Of a stretch of DNA of 64,000 bases, positions 21,770 to 32,665 are shown piece after piece. The stretch is from an uncultured Methanobacterium sp. (lineage in GTDB: Archaea; Methanobacteriota; Methanobacteria; Methanobacteriales; Methanobacteriaceae). How positions within the stretch are numbered: position 1 is the first letter of the stretch; each line of letters opens with the position of its first letter. Made by a program: the position numbers and the translations under genes. The stretch covers positions 620,001 to 684,000 of the forward strand of contig NZ_OY762552.1 in the NCBI RefSeq assembly GCF_963666025.1. The letters are read 5' to 3'. Below the pieces are notes generated by a model. That model was not told where the DNA came from. It searched no databases and saw only the letters and a program-made list of their open reading frames with translations.

Positions 21770-21907
21770 GTTTAATCCTATTTGATACCTTTTTTTTGAT
21801 TATAACCCCAAAATATCTAAAACTATTATTTAATATTCATTCATACCCTCATAATCATAACATTTACTAACAATCGGGAATTTGAATTATACTATTGGGT
21901 GTAACCA

Positions 21908-22555
21908 TTGCACAAATCTATTAAAGAAAACGTAGATCAATTTCTACTTTCAGTTAACCATGAATTACCCCCAGGAATGGAACTGGAATTCGAAGGATTC
22001 TATGAAAGGGGTTTTTTTGTCACCAAAAAAAGGTACGCCCTGATACAGGATGATAAGATTGTGGTTAAGGGTTTGGAGTTAGTTAGAAGGGATTGGGCTC
22101 CGGTTGCCAAAAAAACTCAGGAAAAAGTGATGATGGCTATTTTAAAGGATGCATCCCCTGAAAAAGCTGCCAAAATCCTTAAAGAAGTCATTGGCCAGAT
22201 TAAAAATGGTGAAACACCCCTTGAAGATCTGGTAATACACACCCAACTTACCAAAAATCCCGATAAATACAAACAAAAGGCACCACATGTTCTTGCTGCT
22301 AAGAAAGCCATTGAAAGAGGCCGAAAAGTGGGACGTGGTACTATAATACGGTATATCGTGATTAAAGGAAGGGGTCCCATAAGCCAACGCGCAGAACCAT
22401 TAGAAGACGTGGATGTGGCAAACTACGATCCTAACTACTACATTGACAATCAGGTCCTGCCAGCAGTTTCCAGGATAATTGACTCGCTGGGTTATTCTCA
22501 TGACGAAATTGTTCATCAGGAAAAGCAGAGTAGTTTAGATGCCTTTTTCAACTGA
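21908..22555 (+). CDS. polB2: DNA polymerase B, C-terminal subunit of a split enzyme
   Basis: 215 residues equal to the last part of a family B DNA polymerase: ELEFEGFYERGFFVTKKRYALI (with the KKRY motif, residues 40-43), GLELVRRDWAPVAKKTQ and the thumb, ending in a PCNA-binding box QSSLDAFF (207-214). The exonuclease and the catalytic motifs A to C are absent and must be encoded elsewhere, as known for Methanothermobacter PolB1 and PolB2. The start is TTG at 21908, 6 nt after GGGTG. The break between motif C and KKRY makes it a split gene, not a random fragment. Confidence 0.93.
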   Translation: MHKSIKENVDQFLLSVNHELPPGMELEFEGFYERGFFVTKKRYALIQDDKIVVKGLELVRRDWAPVAKKTQEKVMMAILKDASPEKAAKILKEVIGQIKNGETPLEDLVIHTQLTKNPDKYKQKAPHVLAAKKAIERGRKVGRGTIIRYIVIKGRGPISQRAEPLEDVDVANYDPNYYIDNQVLPAVSRIIDSLGYSHDEIVHQEKQSSLDAFFN

Positions 22556-22729
22556 GGATCCTTCAGTCCTAATCCGTGAATTCAAATTAGGGATACATTT
22601 CTTAGGATACATTTTATCTCAATCTATAATTATTAATTAGATGATTCAAGATTACAAATTTGATGAATAAAATGGAAATAAATTTTTTGAATAAAAAAAT
22701 TAATGTTAAAAAAAGGTTAGGGTGGGTGT

Positions 22730-23412
<683 letters not shown>

Positions 23413-23434
23413 TTTGGGAATTATTATTAACCGG

Positions 23435-23494
23435 GGTCTGAAAATTTATACCAGAAAATGGTCTGAAAATTTATACCGATAATGGTCTGAAAAT
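23435..23494. repeat. ~25-bp tandem repeat, two full and one partial copy
   Basis: GGTCTGAAAATTTATACC begins at 23435 and 23460; a shortened copy GGTCTGAAAAT begins at 23484. The array lies between the HAD gene and the AAA+ ATPase gene. Confidence 0.75.
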
Positions 23495-23579
23495 AAAAAA
23501 ATATACTAATATATTCTAAAAACTGAATATATGCATAATCATAATCTAAAATCCGAATAAAAATTTTCGGTGGTTTACA

Positions 23580-25127
23580 ATGAATTACTATCACGACGAA
23601 AAGATGGAAAAAATTTTCAATGCATTGAAACAACCCAAAAATCTGGATGACCTTCAGCTTTCAGACAGTTTTGTCAAGGGATTAATACTAAAAATCATTA
23701 GCAGCTATGGCACAGTGAAAACCAGTACTATCAATGAATTAACAGGTATTCACTGGGACATCCTGGAGGAAAGCTTAAGTAAAATGGAAAAAAGTGGTTT
23801 TTGCGCTCCTGTAAGTGGAGGATTCCTATTTTCCAGTGTTGAATACACTATAACTAAGAAAGGACGTGAGAAAGTTCGAGGGATTGCCGAAGAAAATCCT
23901 TATATTGGTATTGCTCCGGTTCCCTACGAAGAGTACTTTCAGATCATGAAGATCCAAATACAAAATCGTTATCCCCTTGAAATACCTCCTGAAGTAGTGG
24001 AAGAAACTTTCCATGAAGTGGTGGGGGTGGATTATGCAAAAGAAGCTCTTATTGAATCATGCATAATTAGTAAGGGAATTTTCGTCTATGGTCCTCCTGG
24101 AACCGGTAAAACATTCATCATCAGTACCATGCCCGATCTCTTACCTCCACTGGTGATTCCCAAATACATAGAGTTCGGTGGAAAAATTATACAACTTTAC
24201 GATCCTGATTTTCATAAGATATGCAAAGAACAACCCACTGATCCCCGTTGGGTTAAAATTTATGCCCCATTTGTTTTAACTGGTGCTGAATTAAGCTTAA
24301 ACAAATTAGAAACTAATTATGATCCTAACAAGGGTGTTTATGAAACTTCTCCACTGATTAAAGCCAATGGAGGTATCCTGCTAATTGATGACCTGGGAAG
24401 ACAGCGTGATGATCATGAACTCATCCTCAACCGCCTAATTGTGCCCATGGAAAACAAGAAAGATGTGGTTTACGTGCGTGGTATCCCAGTTATTTTGCAC
24501 ACCCATTTTATTCCAGCATTCTCCACCAACCTGGATATCAGTATCATGGATGAAGCACACCTTCGACGTGCCCCCCTTCACATTTTCCTTCAAAATCCAA
24601 AAATTGAAGAAGTTACCGAAGTTTTCCGCAGAAACCTTGAGGATCTCAACGAAGGTTTTCAACCGAACGTACTGACCAGATTCATGGAAGTGTACCAGTC
24701 TAAAAAAGATGGAGGGGAAGGATTACAACCCAGTTTCGCCCATGCTCGTGATGTAGCCCAGATCTGTCAATCAGTGCGCATTAACATGGGAAAAGATATT
24801 ATAGATGTTGAAGTACTGGAAGCAGCTCTGGATAAGCACGTTCTGGTGGTTTTACAGAGGCTGAATATTGACATAGCCCAGATTTCTCATAAAACTCGTT
24901 CATTCCGGTTGAAGACCGATGATCTGGAAAAAACTTACCATGAACTATCCCATTATGGTGCCAGCCTGGTATGCTACGAGAATAATTCAATACTCACTGA
25001 TGTGGATGAAAGCACCAGTCCTGTAGAATTAGTAGATTACTTGTGCAGTAAAGACATCAAAGTTGAAAGTATTGATTTAATCGCAGAATCCGAGAAAGAA
25101 CTGAGGAGAACTCTTTTAAACTGGTGA
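23580..25127 (+). CDS. AAA+ ATPase with N-terminal winged-helix domain
   Basis: 515 residues. The N-terminal 110 residues contain a winged helix-turn-helix (TVKTSTINELTGIHWDILEESLSKMEKSGF). Then an AAA+ module: Walker A GPPGTGKT near residue 171, Walker B ILLIDDLGRQ near 266, an arginine-rich DEAHLRRAPLHIF sensor region and a helical lid. The C-terminal 80 residues are a small alpha/beta domain. No partner gene is nearby. I know this as a conserved archaeal or bacterial ATPase of uncharacterised role; its domains suggest a DNA-associated or regulatory machine. Confidence 0.82.
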   Translation: MNYYHDEKMEKIFNALKQPKNLDDLQLSDSFVKGLILKIISSYGTVKTSTINELTGIHWDILEESLSKMEKSGFCAPVSGGFLFSSVEYTITKKGREKVRGIAEENPYIGIAPVPYEEYFQIMKIQIQNRYPLEIPPEVVEETFHEVVGVDYAKEALIESCIISKGIFVYGPPGTGKTFIISTMPDLLPPLVIPKYIEFGGKIIQLYDPDFHKICKEQPTDPRWVKIYAPFVLTGAELSLNKLETNYDPNKGVYETSPLIKANGGILLIDDLGRQRDDHELILNRLIVPMENKKDVVYVRGIPVILHTHFIPAFSTNLDISIMDEAHLRRAPLHIFLQNPKIEEVTEVFRRNLEDLNEGFQPNVLTRFMEVYQSKKDGGEGLQPSFAHARDVAQICQSVRINMGKDIIDVEVLEAALDKHVLVVLQRLNIDIAQISHKTRSFRLKTDDLEKTYHELSHYGASLVCYENNSILTDVDESTSPVELVDYLCSKDIKVESIDLIAESEKELRRTLLNW

Positions 25128-25215
25128 TCAACATTCTTGGATTGTGAAGTGCCAGAAACAGAGTTTTTACCAGGAAAAAGCTAATCAAAGCATATTATGA
25201 TCGCTTAATGGCCCG

Positions 25216-25249
25216 GGAGTTAGAGATGAACTGGAGTTAGAGATGAACT
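25216..25249. repeat. 17-bp perfect tandem repeat
   Basis: GGAGTTAGAGATGAACT occurs twice head to tail, followed by a degenerate partial third copy to about 25265. It lies between convergent genes; no gene is visible in 25128-25346. Confidence 0.75.
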
Positions 25250-25346
25250 GAAGTGAATATGAACTCTTTCAGAGGGTAAAGGACTGTGAGGATCGTTCCC
25301 TGTCCTGGTACATGATCCTCCAATACTGCCTATGAGCAGTTGAATA

Positions 25347-25823
25347 CTATAAAATCATATTTAAATTGGGTTCTTCTTCTTTTTGGCGTACCAAATAACC
25401 ATTTTGGATTAACTTTGAATATTTATACTTTGAATATTTATTATAAGACTCGATGTCTGTAAACCTTGAATGAACATTCCTATCTTTATACCGGAATTCA
25501 GCTGATACAATACCCAACTTTTCAGATTCAGTTATTATTCCATCTTTTTCAAGAAGTTCTTTTGTTTTTGTGACTTCATCAACATTCTGAAAAACACCAA
25601 GACATGGAATTTTTTCATAGTCATAAATGAAATTGATAATTGGAATTGTAACCGGGGCAAATTCATGTGTAACAGGGGGTGATACCGGTCCTGTTTTTAA
25701 ACTGAAGATAACATCGGTTAATATGATATCCATTTTGGATTCATCAACCCCGTATTCTGCAACAACCTTATTGATTATATCTAAATATTTTTCAGTTATT
25801 TGGGGTATGTCAATTTCATCCAC
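25347..25823 (-). CDS. Hypothetical protein
   Basis: Unrecognised 158-residue soluble protein starting with GTG, 9 nt after GGGAGG. The N-terminal half is acidic, with DIILTDVIFSLKTGPVSPPVTHEFAPVTIPIINFIYDY; the C-terminal half is basic and tyrosine-rich (SYNKYSKYKYSKLIQNGY). No signal peptide, membrane segment or metal motif is seen. It stands alone between convergent and divergent neighbours. The strong ribosome site and full-length frame support a real gene; function unknown. Confidence 0.65.
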   Translation of the reverse strand: MDEIDIPQITEKYLDIINKVVAEYGVDESKMDIILTDVIFSLKTGPVSPPVTHEFAPVTIPIINFIYDYEKIPCLGVFQNVDEVTKTKELLEKDGIITESEKLGIVSAEFRYKDRNVHSRFTDIESYNKYSKYKYSKLIQNGYLVRQKEEEPNLNMIL

Positions 25824-26187
25824 TTTATCAAACCTCCCAAAGTAAGTCCCATTAACTATACATTATACATCTTTTTTAACAATTAAAGCTTTGGAATATT
25901 TAGATTTTTTTAATTAAAACTAGCTAACACGCTAAAACTTAAAAAAAATGGAGTAAAAAGTTATGTTAGATATAAGCAACACGCAGGTGATAGAAAAAAA
26001 CCAACTTTCAGTCGTTGAAGATGTTCTCCAGTTCTTCATATATATTTACATGTAACCATGTCTTATGGAAAAAAAGAGGATAAATTCACCTACCAAATTA
26101 GAGACATAGCATGAATAAATTTCTAACTAATAATAATAATATTGCCATATATAAATTTCATTTTAATAAATGTGGAAGAGCAACACA

Positions 26188-26239
26188 TTTATAAGGAACC
26201 ACTATTCTAAATATTTATAAGGAACCACTATTCTAAATA
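26188..26239. repeat. 26-bp perfect tandem repeat
   Basis: A 26-bp unit beginning TTTATAAGGAACCACTATTC is present twice head to tail (26188-26213 and 26214-26239) without a mismatch. It lies about 240 bp upstream of the sortase fusion gene. Confidence 0.85.
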
Positions 26240-26395
26240 AATTAAACCTATAGAAATATTTAGGAACCCCTGGAAATATCCTGGAAAACCTCAATTAATA
26301 TGTAACATAATTAAAATTAATAAAAAAAACTCCATATTTTAAAAAAAACTCAGAAATTGGAGTTTCTACACAAAATAAAACATTTAGAAGGGGAG

Positions 26396-26405
26396 TATAT
26401 ATAAG
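26396..26405 (+). promoter_or_regulatory. TATA box of the sortase fusion gene
   Basis: TATATATAAG, preceded by a GGGGAG element, is the clearest box A in this gap. Initiation near 26428 would leave a leader of about 45 nt with GGGAG before the TTG start. Confidence 0.5.
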
Positions 26406-26474
26406 AAATTTTCCAGACACTGGTCAATTTCAAATATAAATATTATTTAAGAAAAATTTTAGGGAGAATTTTAT

Positions 26475-27458
<984 letters not shown>

Positions 27459-27465
27459 GCATATG

Positions 27466-27487
27466 AAAAGGATCTAAAAGATCTTTT
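27466..27487 (+). terminator. Hairpin and T6 after the sortase fusion gene
   Basis: AAAAGGATC, a short loop and GATCTTTTTT form an imperfect stem ending in T6, beginning 8 nt past the stop codon. Confidence 0.55.
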
Positions 27488-27516
27488 TTCAACTATTTTT
27501 TTATTTTTAGAAAAAA

Positions 27517-27546
27517 TAAGTCAAATAATTTTAAGTCAAATAATTT
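27517..27546. repeat. 15-bp perfect tandem repeat
   Basis: TAAGTCAAATAATTT occurs twice head to tail between the sortase fusion gene and the PIG-L gene. Confidence 0.8.
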
Positions 27547-27698
27547 CTAAAGACAAGCATCCCTCCTTAAAACAAGATAGTTAGATTGATAAAAGGAAAT
27601 ATAATAACCTATTTATAGTTCTTAGCTCTAGATAGATTATAAATTAGATATAAATTAAATCAAGGTTATTAAATATAGATTGGATCAAGGTCATGAAT

Positions 27699-28502
27699 AT
27701 GAAAAAAGCATTCATCATTTTACCCGTGGCAATACTCTTAATTTTATTTATTGCATTATTTCCCATATTTTCAGTAACTAATAACAATTCAAGTGGTGAA
27801 AATGTTACAGGAAACCAGAATGTAACTACCAATGCATCTTCACCAGAGAAAGTGGCATTTATAATACCCCACCCTGATGATGAGACTATTGGTGCCGGGG
27901 GAACCGTCCAGAGAATTATGGAGAATGGATCTACAGTTCACTTTGAGCTCATGACCTCCGGTGATGCCATAACATCCAAATTACTTAGCGTGACCAACTA
28001 CTACAATGTAGCAATTCCTGCAAATGCTACTGCAGAGGATAAAAAGAAATTAATAAGAGAAGATTCCTTTAAACAGGTCATGTCCGTTTGGGGCTGTACT
28101 AATTATAATATACAGAGCTATGAGGATGGTGGATTGAATGCAAATGCAGTATTTACCACCATGGAAAATTTGTATCTCAAGGATGGATACACCGTCTTTT
28201 ACACCACCACTGGAGATGGAAATGGTGACCACCTGGCCTGTCAGCAGGGAATGGCAATGATGAAGGAGAAGTATCCCAACCTGAAGTACAGACAGTTCCC
28301 CATCTATTATTACCATGCCATTAGAGCAGCTACCAGTGCATTAACCAATAACTACACCGATGTAAACGTTAATAAGTACGCAACCAAAAAGAAAAGCGCC
28401 TTCCAGGTTTATTACAACATACACACCATCCTTAACACATTCTATCCATACAGTGATGGTTTATACAGTATTGGGCCTGAAAGGATTTATTACATAAATT
28501 AA
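27699..28502 (+). CDS. Secreted PIG-L (LmbE) family deacetylase
   Basis: About 267 residues. A single N-terminal membrane helix and an Asn/Ser-rich linker place the catalytic domain outside the cell. The zinc site motif IPHPDDETIGAGG is near residue 57 and the second ligand is in GDGNGDHLACQQG. PIG-L enzymes deacetylate N-acetyl sugars; an extracellular one could act on pseudomurein or S-layer glycans. I start at the ATG at 27699, seven nt after AAGGT; a first ATG is at 27693. It lies 240 nt past the sortase fusion gene on the same strand. Confidence 0.86.
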   Translation: MKKAFIILPVAILLILFIALFPIFSVTNNNSSGENVTGNQNVTTNASSPEKVAFIIPHPDDETIGAGGTVQRIMENGSTVHFELMTSGDAITSKLLSVTNYYNVAIPANATAEDKKKLIREDSFKQVMSVWGCTNYNIQSYEDGGLNANAVFTTMENLYLKDGYTVFYTTTGDGNGDHLACQQGMAMMKEKYPNLKYRQFPIYYYHAIRAATSALTNNYTDVNVNKYATKKKSAFQVYYNIHTILNTFYPYSDGLYSIGPERIYYIN

Positions 28503-28557
28503 GTTGTATCTGAGTAATTAGTTGCATCTGAGTAATTTAAGTTGTATCTGATAAGTT
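28502..28557. repeat. 18-bp degenerate tandem repeat, three copies
   Basis: AGTTGTATCTGAGTAATT at 28502, AGTTGCATCTGAGTAATT at 28520 and a shorter AGTTGTATCTGA near 28540. It overlaps the stop codon of the PIG-L gene and continues into the spacer. Confidence 0.75.
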
Positions 28558-28804
28558 AAGTTAAATTAATGTATTTAATGATTTATCTGCTGATTTAACT
28601 CTACTTTACTCTAACTTTACTTATACTCAATTTAAAATAAATATTAAAAAATTTCACCAAAAGTTGTTAATAGATTGCAGAAGATAAGGATTTATAGAAT
28701 AGAATTAAAATAAAATTAAAATAATGAATAGAATTAAAAAATAATAATTACTAACTTATAAAGAAAATTAGCAACTTATAGAATCATGATGGAGATTTGA
28801 TAAC

Positions 28805-28996
28805 ATGGCGGATGCAGTTATATTTGGATCATTACTTTACTCCCACATACTTCCACCTATAATGGCATTTATAGGAATAATCCTGCTTTGTACCGGAGTC
28901 ATGGATAACAAAAGAAATTACACCCTTGCAGGGATTGCAGTCTTCTTTGGTGCAGGTTTATTACCATTCCTAATATTGCCCCTGGTTATAGGATAA
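28805..28996 (+). CDS. Small two-helix membrane protein
   Basis: Unrecognised 63-residue protein made almost entirely of two or three hydrophobic segments, with a short polar loop MDNKRN between them. GGAG lies 10 nt before the ATG and ACTTATAAAG (28753-28762) is a possible TATA box. Small proteins of this kind are common in methanogens and have no known role. Coding status is supported by the ribosome site, full-length hydrophobic pattern and lack of an overlapping gene. Confidence 0.6.
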   Translation: MADAVIFGSLLYSHILPPIMAFIGIILLCTGVMDNKRNYTLAGIAVFFGAGLLPFLILPLVIG

Positions 28997-29310
28997 TAAA
29001 CTTTAGGAGAACTTTAGTAAATCAAAAACATAGGCACTTAGGATTTAACTGCCTATAAACTTTTTTAGTTACTCTCTTTTAAAATATTCTTTAAAATACT
29101 CTTTTAAACTACTTTTTTCATTTAAATACTCTTTTCCTTTAAAATACCATTTCCATAATAATTTATTTCAATTAAAAAAAACCTAAAAGATCATTCATTA
29201 ATATTCACACCCTCATTGTAAAGCTAAATTAAATTAATTCTTTAATTAACTGATAAAAAAAACCCTTTAAATCACTTAGTAATATATAGATTTAATTATC
29301 GATTTAATAT
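28997..29310. other. T-rich convergent spacer
   Basis: 314 bp between convergent genes. The plus strand has repeated CTTTTAAAATA-type units and several T5-T6 runs (about 29064-29130), suitable as terminators for the small membrane protein. No gene is seen. Confidence 0.45.
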
Positions 29311-30216
29311 CTAGATCCAATATTTAAATTCCAAACGCTTGTTCTCAATTGATTTTCTATTACCCTGAAATGCTCCTTTATTTTCTAATTTCAGAGAGGA
29401 TACCAGTGAAGCAAAAATTCCGCACTCATGAGAGTCAGATACCTCCTGCCTTCTGAATGCATATGCTGCCAGGTAACTATCACCAAGACCAGTTGGATCC
29501 ACCCTTTCCTTGGAGGGAAAAGCAGGGATCTGGTAGGTGTCATCATGCCCACTGGAATAGACTATGGATCCTCTATCTCCTCTAGTGATAATCACTTCAT
29601 CCGGGCCAAGAAGAGAAAGATTCCTGGAAATTTCATCCAGAGAAAGGGACAAGTCCCCAATTATCACACCAGCTTCAACTTCATCCAGGAACAGGAAATC
29701 AACACATGCTAAAAACTTTTTATAATCCTTTAATGGTTTTAAAACTACTTTTTGACCTTCCAAGTGACGGAGATACCCTTGAACTCCAAGATATACTGGT
29801 ATTTCCTGGTCTGAAATGTATTTAAGGGTCTCAAAGGGTACATCATGTGGTGAAAGAGGTGAAACCAGTACCGCATCAAATGCATCCCAATCAATTGAAG
29901 AAAGGTGAGATATTTCAATTGGGTTGGAGGGTATACACGCTCTTTGCAACCGGTGGTTAGGATTCTCATCAGGATAGAAATTCTCAAATTGAGTGGTTTC
30001 CTTACCCCATATGGGATTTAGATTTATATCCTGAGAAAAATAATCCAATAAATTAATATCCTCCTTTCCCACAGTCACCAGGGCAGTTACATCTGATTTA
30101 AGTGCAGATAAAACTCCAGCCTGATAGTAAACTGGCCCTCCAATACCTTTACATTTGGACCCACTTTTTAAAATGGTGTCACGGGTTACAGGACCTATAA
30201 TCAAAAATTTAGCCAT
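29311..30216 (-). CDS. PfkB-family (ribokinase-like) kinase
   Basis: 301 residues of the ribokinase fold, which phosphorylates sugars or nucleosides with ATP. The N-terminal strand FLIIGPVTRDTIL and glycines in GIGGPVYYQAG are typical, and the anion-hole and base motif DPTGLGDSYLAAY is near residue 237 (consensus DTxGAGD, catalytic Asp present). The sugar substrate is not apparent. No ribosome binding site precedes the ATG, so the mRNA may be leaderless. It follows the HisA-related gene on the same strand. Confidence 0.87.
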   Translation of the reverse strand: MAKFLIIGPVTRDTILKSGSKCKGIGGPVYYQAGVLSALKSDVTALVTVGKEDINLLDYFSQDINLNPIWGKETTQFENFYPDENPNHRLQRACIPSNPIEISHLSSIDWDAFDAVLVSPLSPHDVPFETLKYISDQEIPVYLGVQGYLRHLEGQKVVLKPLKDYKKFLACVDFLFLDEVEAGVIIGDLSLSLDEISRNLSLLGPDEVIITRGDRGSIVYSSGHDDTYQIPAFPSKERVDPTGLGDSYLAAYAFRRQEVSDSHECGIFASLVSSLKLENKGAFQGNRKSIENKRLEFKYWI

Positions 30217-30239
30217 AAAATATCTTGGGCAGAGGAATT

Positions 30240-30275
30240 AATAAGCTTAAGGATTGAAATAAGCTTAAGGATTGA
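30240..30275. repeat. 18-bp perfect tandem repeat
   Basis: AATAAGCTTAAGGATTGA occurs twice head to tail in the 91-bp spacer upstream of the PfkB kinase gene. Confidence 0.8.
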
Positions 30276-30307
30276 TTTAGTGAAGTAAGTGATTAATCAT
30301 ATGAGGT

Positions 30308-31003
30308 TTAAAAAAGCTTTATTTGACCTTTATGGAGTGCAGTACCAATTAAAACTTTATTCACACCTTTTTTATCCAGCTGGTGCATGTCATCCTCAGT
30401 GATGCCCCCACCTAAAATGATAGAGCTCTCAAGTCCGGTAAATTCATTAATCAATCCCCAGTTAATCCCACCTTCAGTTCCTACCCTTGAGATATCCAGG
30501 AGAATTATCTGGGAGGGTTGTAATTTTTCTAAATTTTCCCTTAAAAATTTAAAATCAAGTTCCATGTATTTACTTAAGACTTTATTATCCATTACATCAA
30601 TGCTTAGGATGATTCGTTCCCGATTAACCCTACAAAATATTTCATGAAGATCATCCATGTTTTTCAGGGTTTCTGTGGCCACTATCACCTTATCTGCAAC
30701 TTGAAGAGCACCGGATACTGAATCAATATCATTGGCACCACAATCCAGCATCACCGGGATAAACTGGTTGATTTTTCCAACTAAATCCTCATTAGAATCT
30801 TTTCCTTCAATTGCATCCAGATCAGCGATGTACAATTGCTCTGCTCCAGCATCAAGAAGAGCACGGGCAATTTTCAGGGGATTGGAAGAAGGATGAAAAA
30901 CCGTTTGCAGAGGTTTATAGGTTTCCCTGTTTCCAGATTTTCCTGAAACAGCAGTTCCGTTTTTTATATCTAAAACTGGTATTATCAATTGAGGTCGCCC
31001 CAT
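30308..31003 (-). CDS. HisA/HisF-related TIM-barrel protein
   Basis: 231 residues related to HisA and HisF phosphoribosyl isomerases: IIPVLDIKNGTAVSG at the start (catalytic-type Asp), IADLDAIEG, ILSIDVMDNKVL, and SIILGGGITEDDM near the end. It matches the archaeal hisA/hisF-related group (TIGR00734 as I recall) and differs from true HisA in the second half; the reaction is unknown. No clear ribosome site precedes the ATG. Its neighbour on the same strand is the PfkB kinase, perhaps acting on a related phosphosugar. Confidence 0.85.
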   Translation of the reverse strand: MGRPQLIIPVLDIKNGTAVSGKSGNRETYKPLQTVFHPSSNPLKIARALLDAGAEQLYIADLDAIEGKDSNEDLVGKINQFIPVMLDCGANDIDSVSGALQVADKVIVATETLKNMDDLHEIFCRVNRERIILSIDVMDNKVLSKYMELDFKFLRENLEKLQPSQIILLDISRVGTEGGINWGLINEFTGLESSIILGGGITEDDMHQLDKKGVNKVLIGTALHKGQIKLF

Positions 31004-31259
31004 TACTTATTACACTTAATGTTCTTTATTTTAATGTTCATGTTTTTAAATAGTTTATGAAAAACATAACTTAAAGTGTTTTTCACATTTTCAAGAATAA
31101 AACTAGCTCAATATAAAAATTAGTAGATGCTGTAAATAAACTATGGATGCTAGTTAAGATAAATAGCTTATGAGCGTATATCTAACTATATTTTAAATAG
31201 GGATTGAGATTAAATATGGGCTTGAGATTAAAAAATAATAAACTTCTGTGGGGAATTAA

Positions 31260-32585
31260 ATGATGGGTAAAGACGAAGTAATAGAACTGGTTCAGGAAAA
31301 AGATGTTGAATTTATCCGTTTGTGGTTCACTGATATAAATGGTATTCTCAAAAGTTTTGCCATCACCAATGAAGAACTGGAAAACGCTTTGGATAGGGGA
31401 ATGGGTTTTGATGGCTCCAGTATCACTGGTTTCCAGGATGTTGAAGAATCAGATATGATTGCCATGCCGGACCCAGAAACTTTTGCCATCTTGCCATGGC
31501 GCCCCCAGGAAAAATCAGTGGCCAGGATGATCTGTGACATCCTGAAACCTAACGGCCAACCCTACGAAGGAGACCCGCGCTACGTCTTAAAAAGAGCCTT
31601 AGAGCAAATGGAAAAAATGGGTTTTGATCATTTTTACGTTGGCCCGGAACTGGAATACTTCTACTTCAAATCCCCTGAAAAACCCGAACCACTGGACACC
31701 GGTGGTTACTTTGACCTAACACCCCTTGATCTGGCATCAGATCTCAGGAGAGATACTGTGTTAGCCTTAAAAAAGCTGGGAATACGGGTGGAATATTCCC
31801 ATCACGAAGCAGCGGTTTCCCAGCATGAAATAGATATACGCTATGATGATGCTCTTCGTATGGCTGACAACATGGTCACTTACCGCCTCACCGTTAAAGA
31901 AATAGCCACTAAACACGGAGTTTACGCTACATTCATGCCCAAACCCCTCAATGATGAGTACGGTTCTGGAATGCACACCCATCAATCCCTTTTTAATGGT
32001 GATAAGAATGTTTTCTTTGACCCTGATGATCCTTATCATCTTTCAGAATATGCCCGTTCCTACCTGGGCGGTATCCTTAAATATTCCAAGGAAATAACTT
32101 CCATCCTCAATCCATGGGTCAATTCATACAAACGACTGGTACCCGGTTTTGAAGCCCCAGTCTACATTGCATGGTCTCGCAGTAATCGCTCTGCACTGGT
32201 TAGAGTTCCCCAATATCAACCAGGCAGGGAAGAAGCTACCCGTATTGAAATTCGCTGCCCTGACCCTTCAGGGAATCCATACCTCCAGCTGGCAGTTACA
32301 CTCATGGCAGGACTAAGTGGAATCGAAGAAAAATGCCATCTACCAGAACCAATGGAGTTGAATTTGTACGATTTAAATGAAGAACAGAGAGTTAAGAAAG
32401 GAATAAAAACTTTGCCTTCCAGCTTGCAAGAAGCAATAGGTTATACTGAAGAATCTGAGCTAATGAAGGAAACACTTGGCCCCCACTCATTTAAAAGGTT
32501 TATAGCCTTGAAAAAGATGGAATGTGATGAATTCAACCGCCAGGTAACGGATTATGAAATTAAAAAGTACTATCCTCTGCTTTAG
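31260..32585 (+). CDS. glnA: Glutamine synthetase, type I
   Basis: 441 residues. Makes glutamine from glutamate, ammonia and ATP. Motifs include FDGSSITGFQDVEESDM (metal binding), GPELEYFYF, SGMHTHQSLF (ATP binding) and SRSNRSALVRVP. The length fits the short GSI-alpha form, without the insertion of the adenylylated beta form, yet the usual adenylylation segment reads ELNLYDLNEEQ with Tyr in the expected place. GGGG precedes the first of two adjacent ATGs. A GC-rich hairpin follows the gene. No NrpR-type palindrome was found upstream. Confidence 0.96.
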   Translation: MMGKDEVIELVQEKDVEFIRLWFTDINGILKSFAITNEELENALDRGMGFDGSSITGFQDVEESDMIAMPDPETFAILPWRPQEKSVARMICDILKPNGQPYEGDPRYVLKRALEQMEKMGFDHFYVGPELEYFYFKSPEKPEPLDTGGYFDLTPLDLASDLRRDTVLALKKLGIRVEYSHHEAAVSQHEIDIRYDDALRMADNMVTYRLTVKEIATKHGVYATFMPKPLNDEYGSGMHTHQSLFNGDKNVFFDPDDPYHLSEYARSYLGGILKYSKEITSILNPWVNSYKRLVPGFEAPVYIAWSRSNRSALVRVPQYQPGREEATRIEIRCPDPSGNPYLQLAVTLMAGLSGIEEKCHLPEPMELNLYDLNEEQRVKKGIKTLPSSLQEAIGYTEESELMKETLGPHSFKRFIALKKMECDEFNRQVTDYEIKKYYPLL

Positions 32586-32642
32586 AATTTAAGATTTACT
32601 AAAAACAATAAAAAAAGGTGAAAATAGAGGGAAATATCCATT

Positions 32643-32661
32643 TGGCGGCGTAATGCCGCCA
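32643..32661 (+). terminator. GC-rich hairpin between convergent genes
   Basis: TGGCGGC (32643-32649), loop GTAAT, GCCGCCA (32655-32661): a perfect 7-bp stem in otherwise AT-rich DNA. It lies between the ends of glnA and the leftward DUF2149 gene. On the minus strand T-rich DNA follows about 40 nt downstream. Probably a shared terminator. Confidence 0.55.
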
Positions 32662-32665
32662 TTGG

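Larger units (their letters stand above)
25824..26474. other. Long intergenic region, no gene called
   Basis: About 650 bp before the sortase fusion gene. It holds a 26-bp tandem duplication and a TATA box, both listed. A 30-codon frame at 25963-26055 has GGAG 9 nt upstream but no recognisable product and is not called. Confidence 0.5.

Noticed and set aside
25963..26055. 30-codon frame with GGAG 9 nt upstream
   Set aside because: Too short to support without conservation; low-complexity end (FFIYIYM).
31004..31259. NrpR-type nitrogen operator before glnA
   Set aside because: No GGAA-N6-TTCC-like palindrome found by eye.
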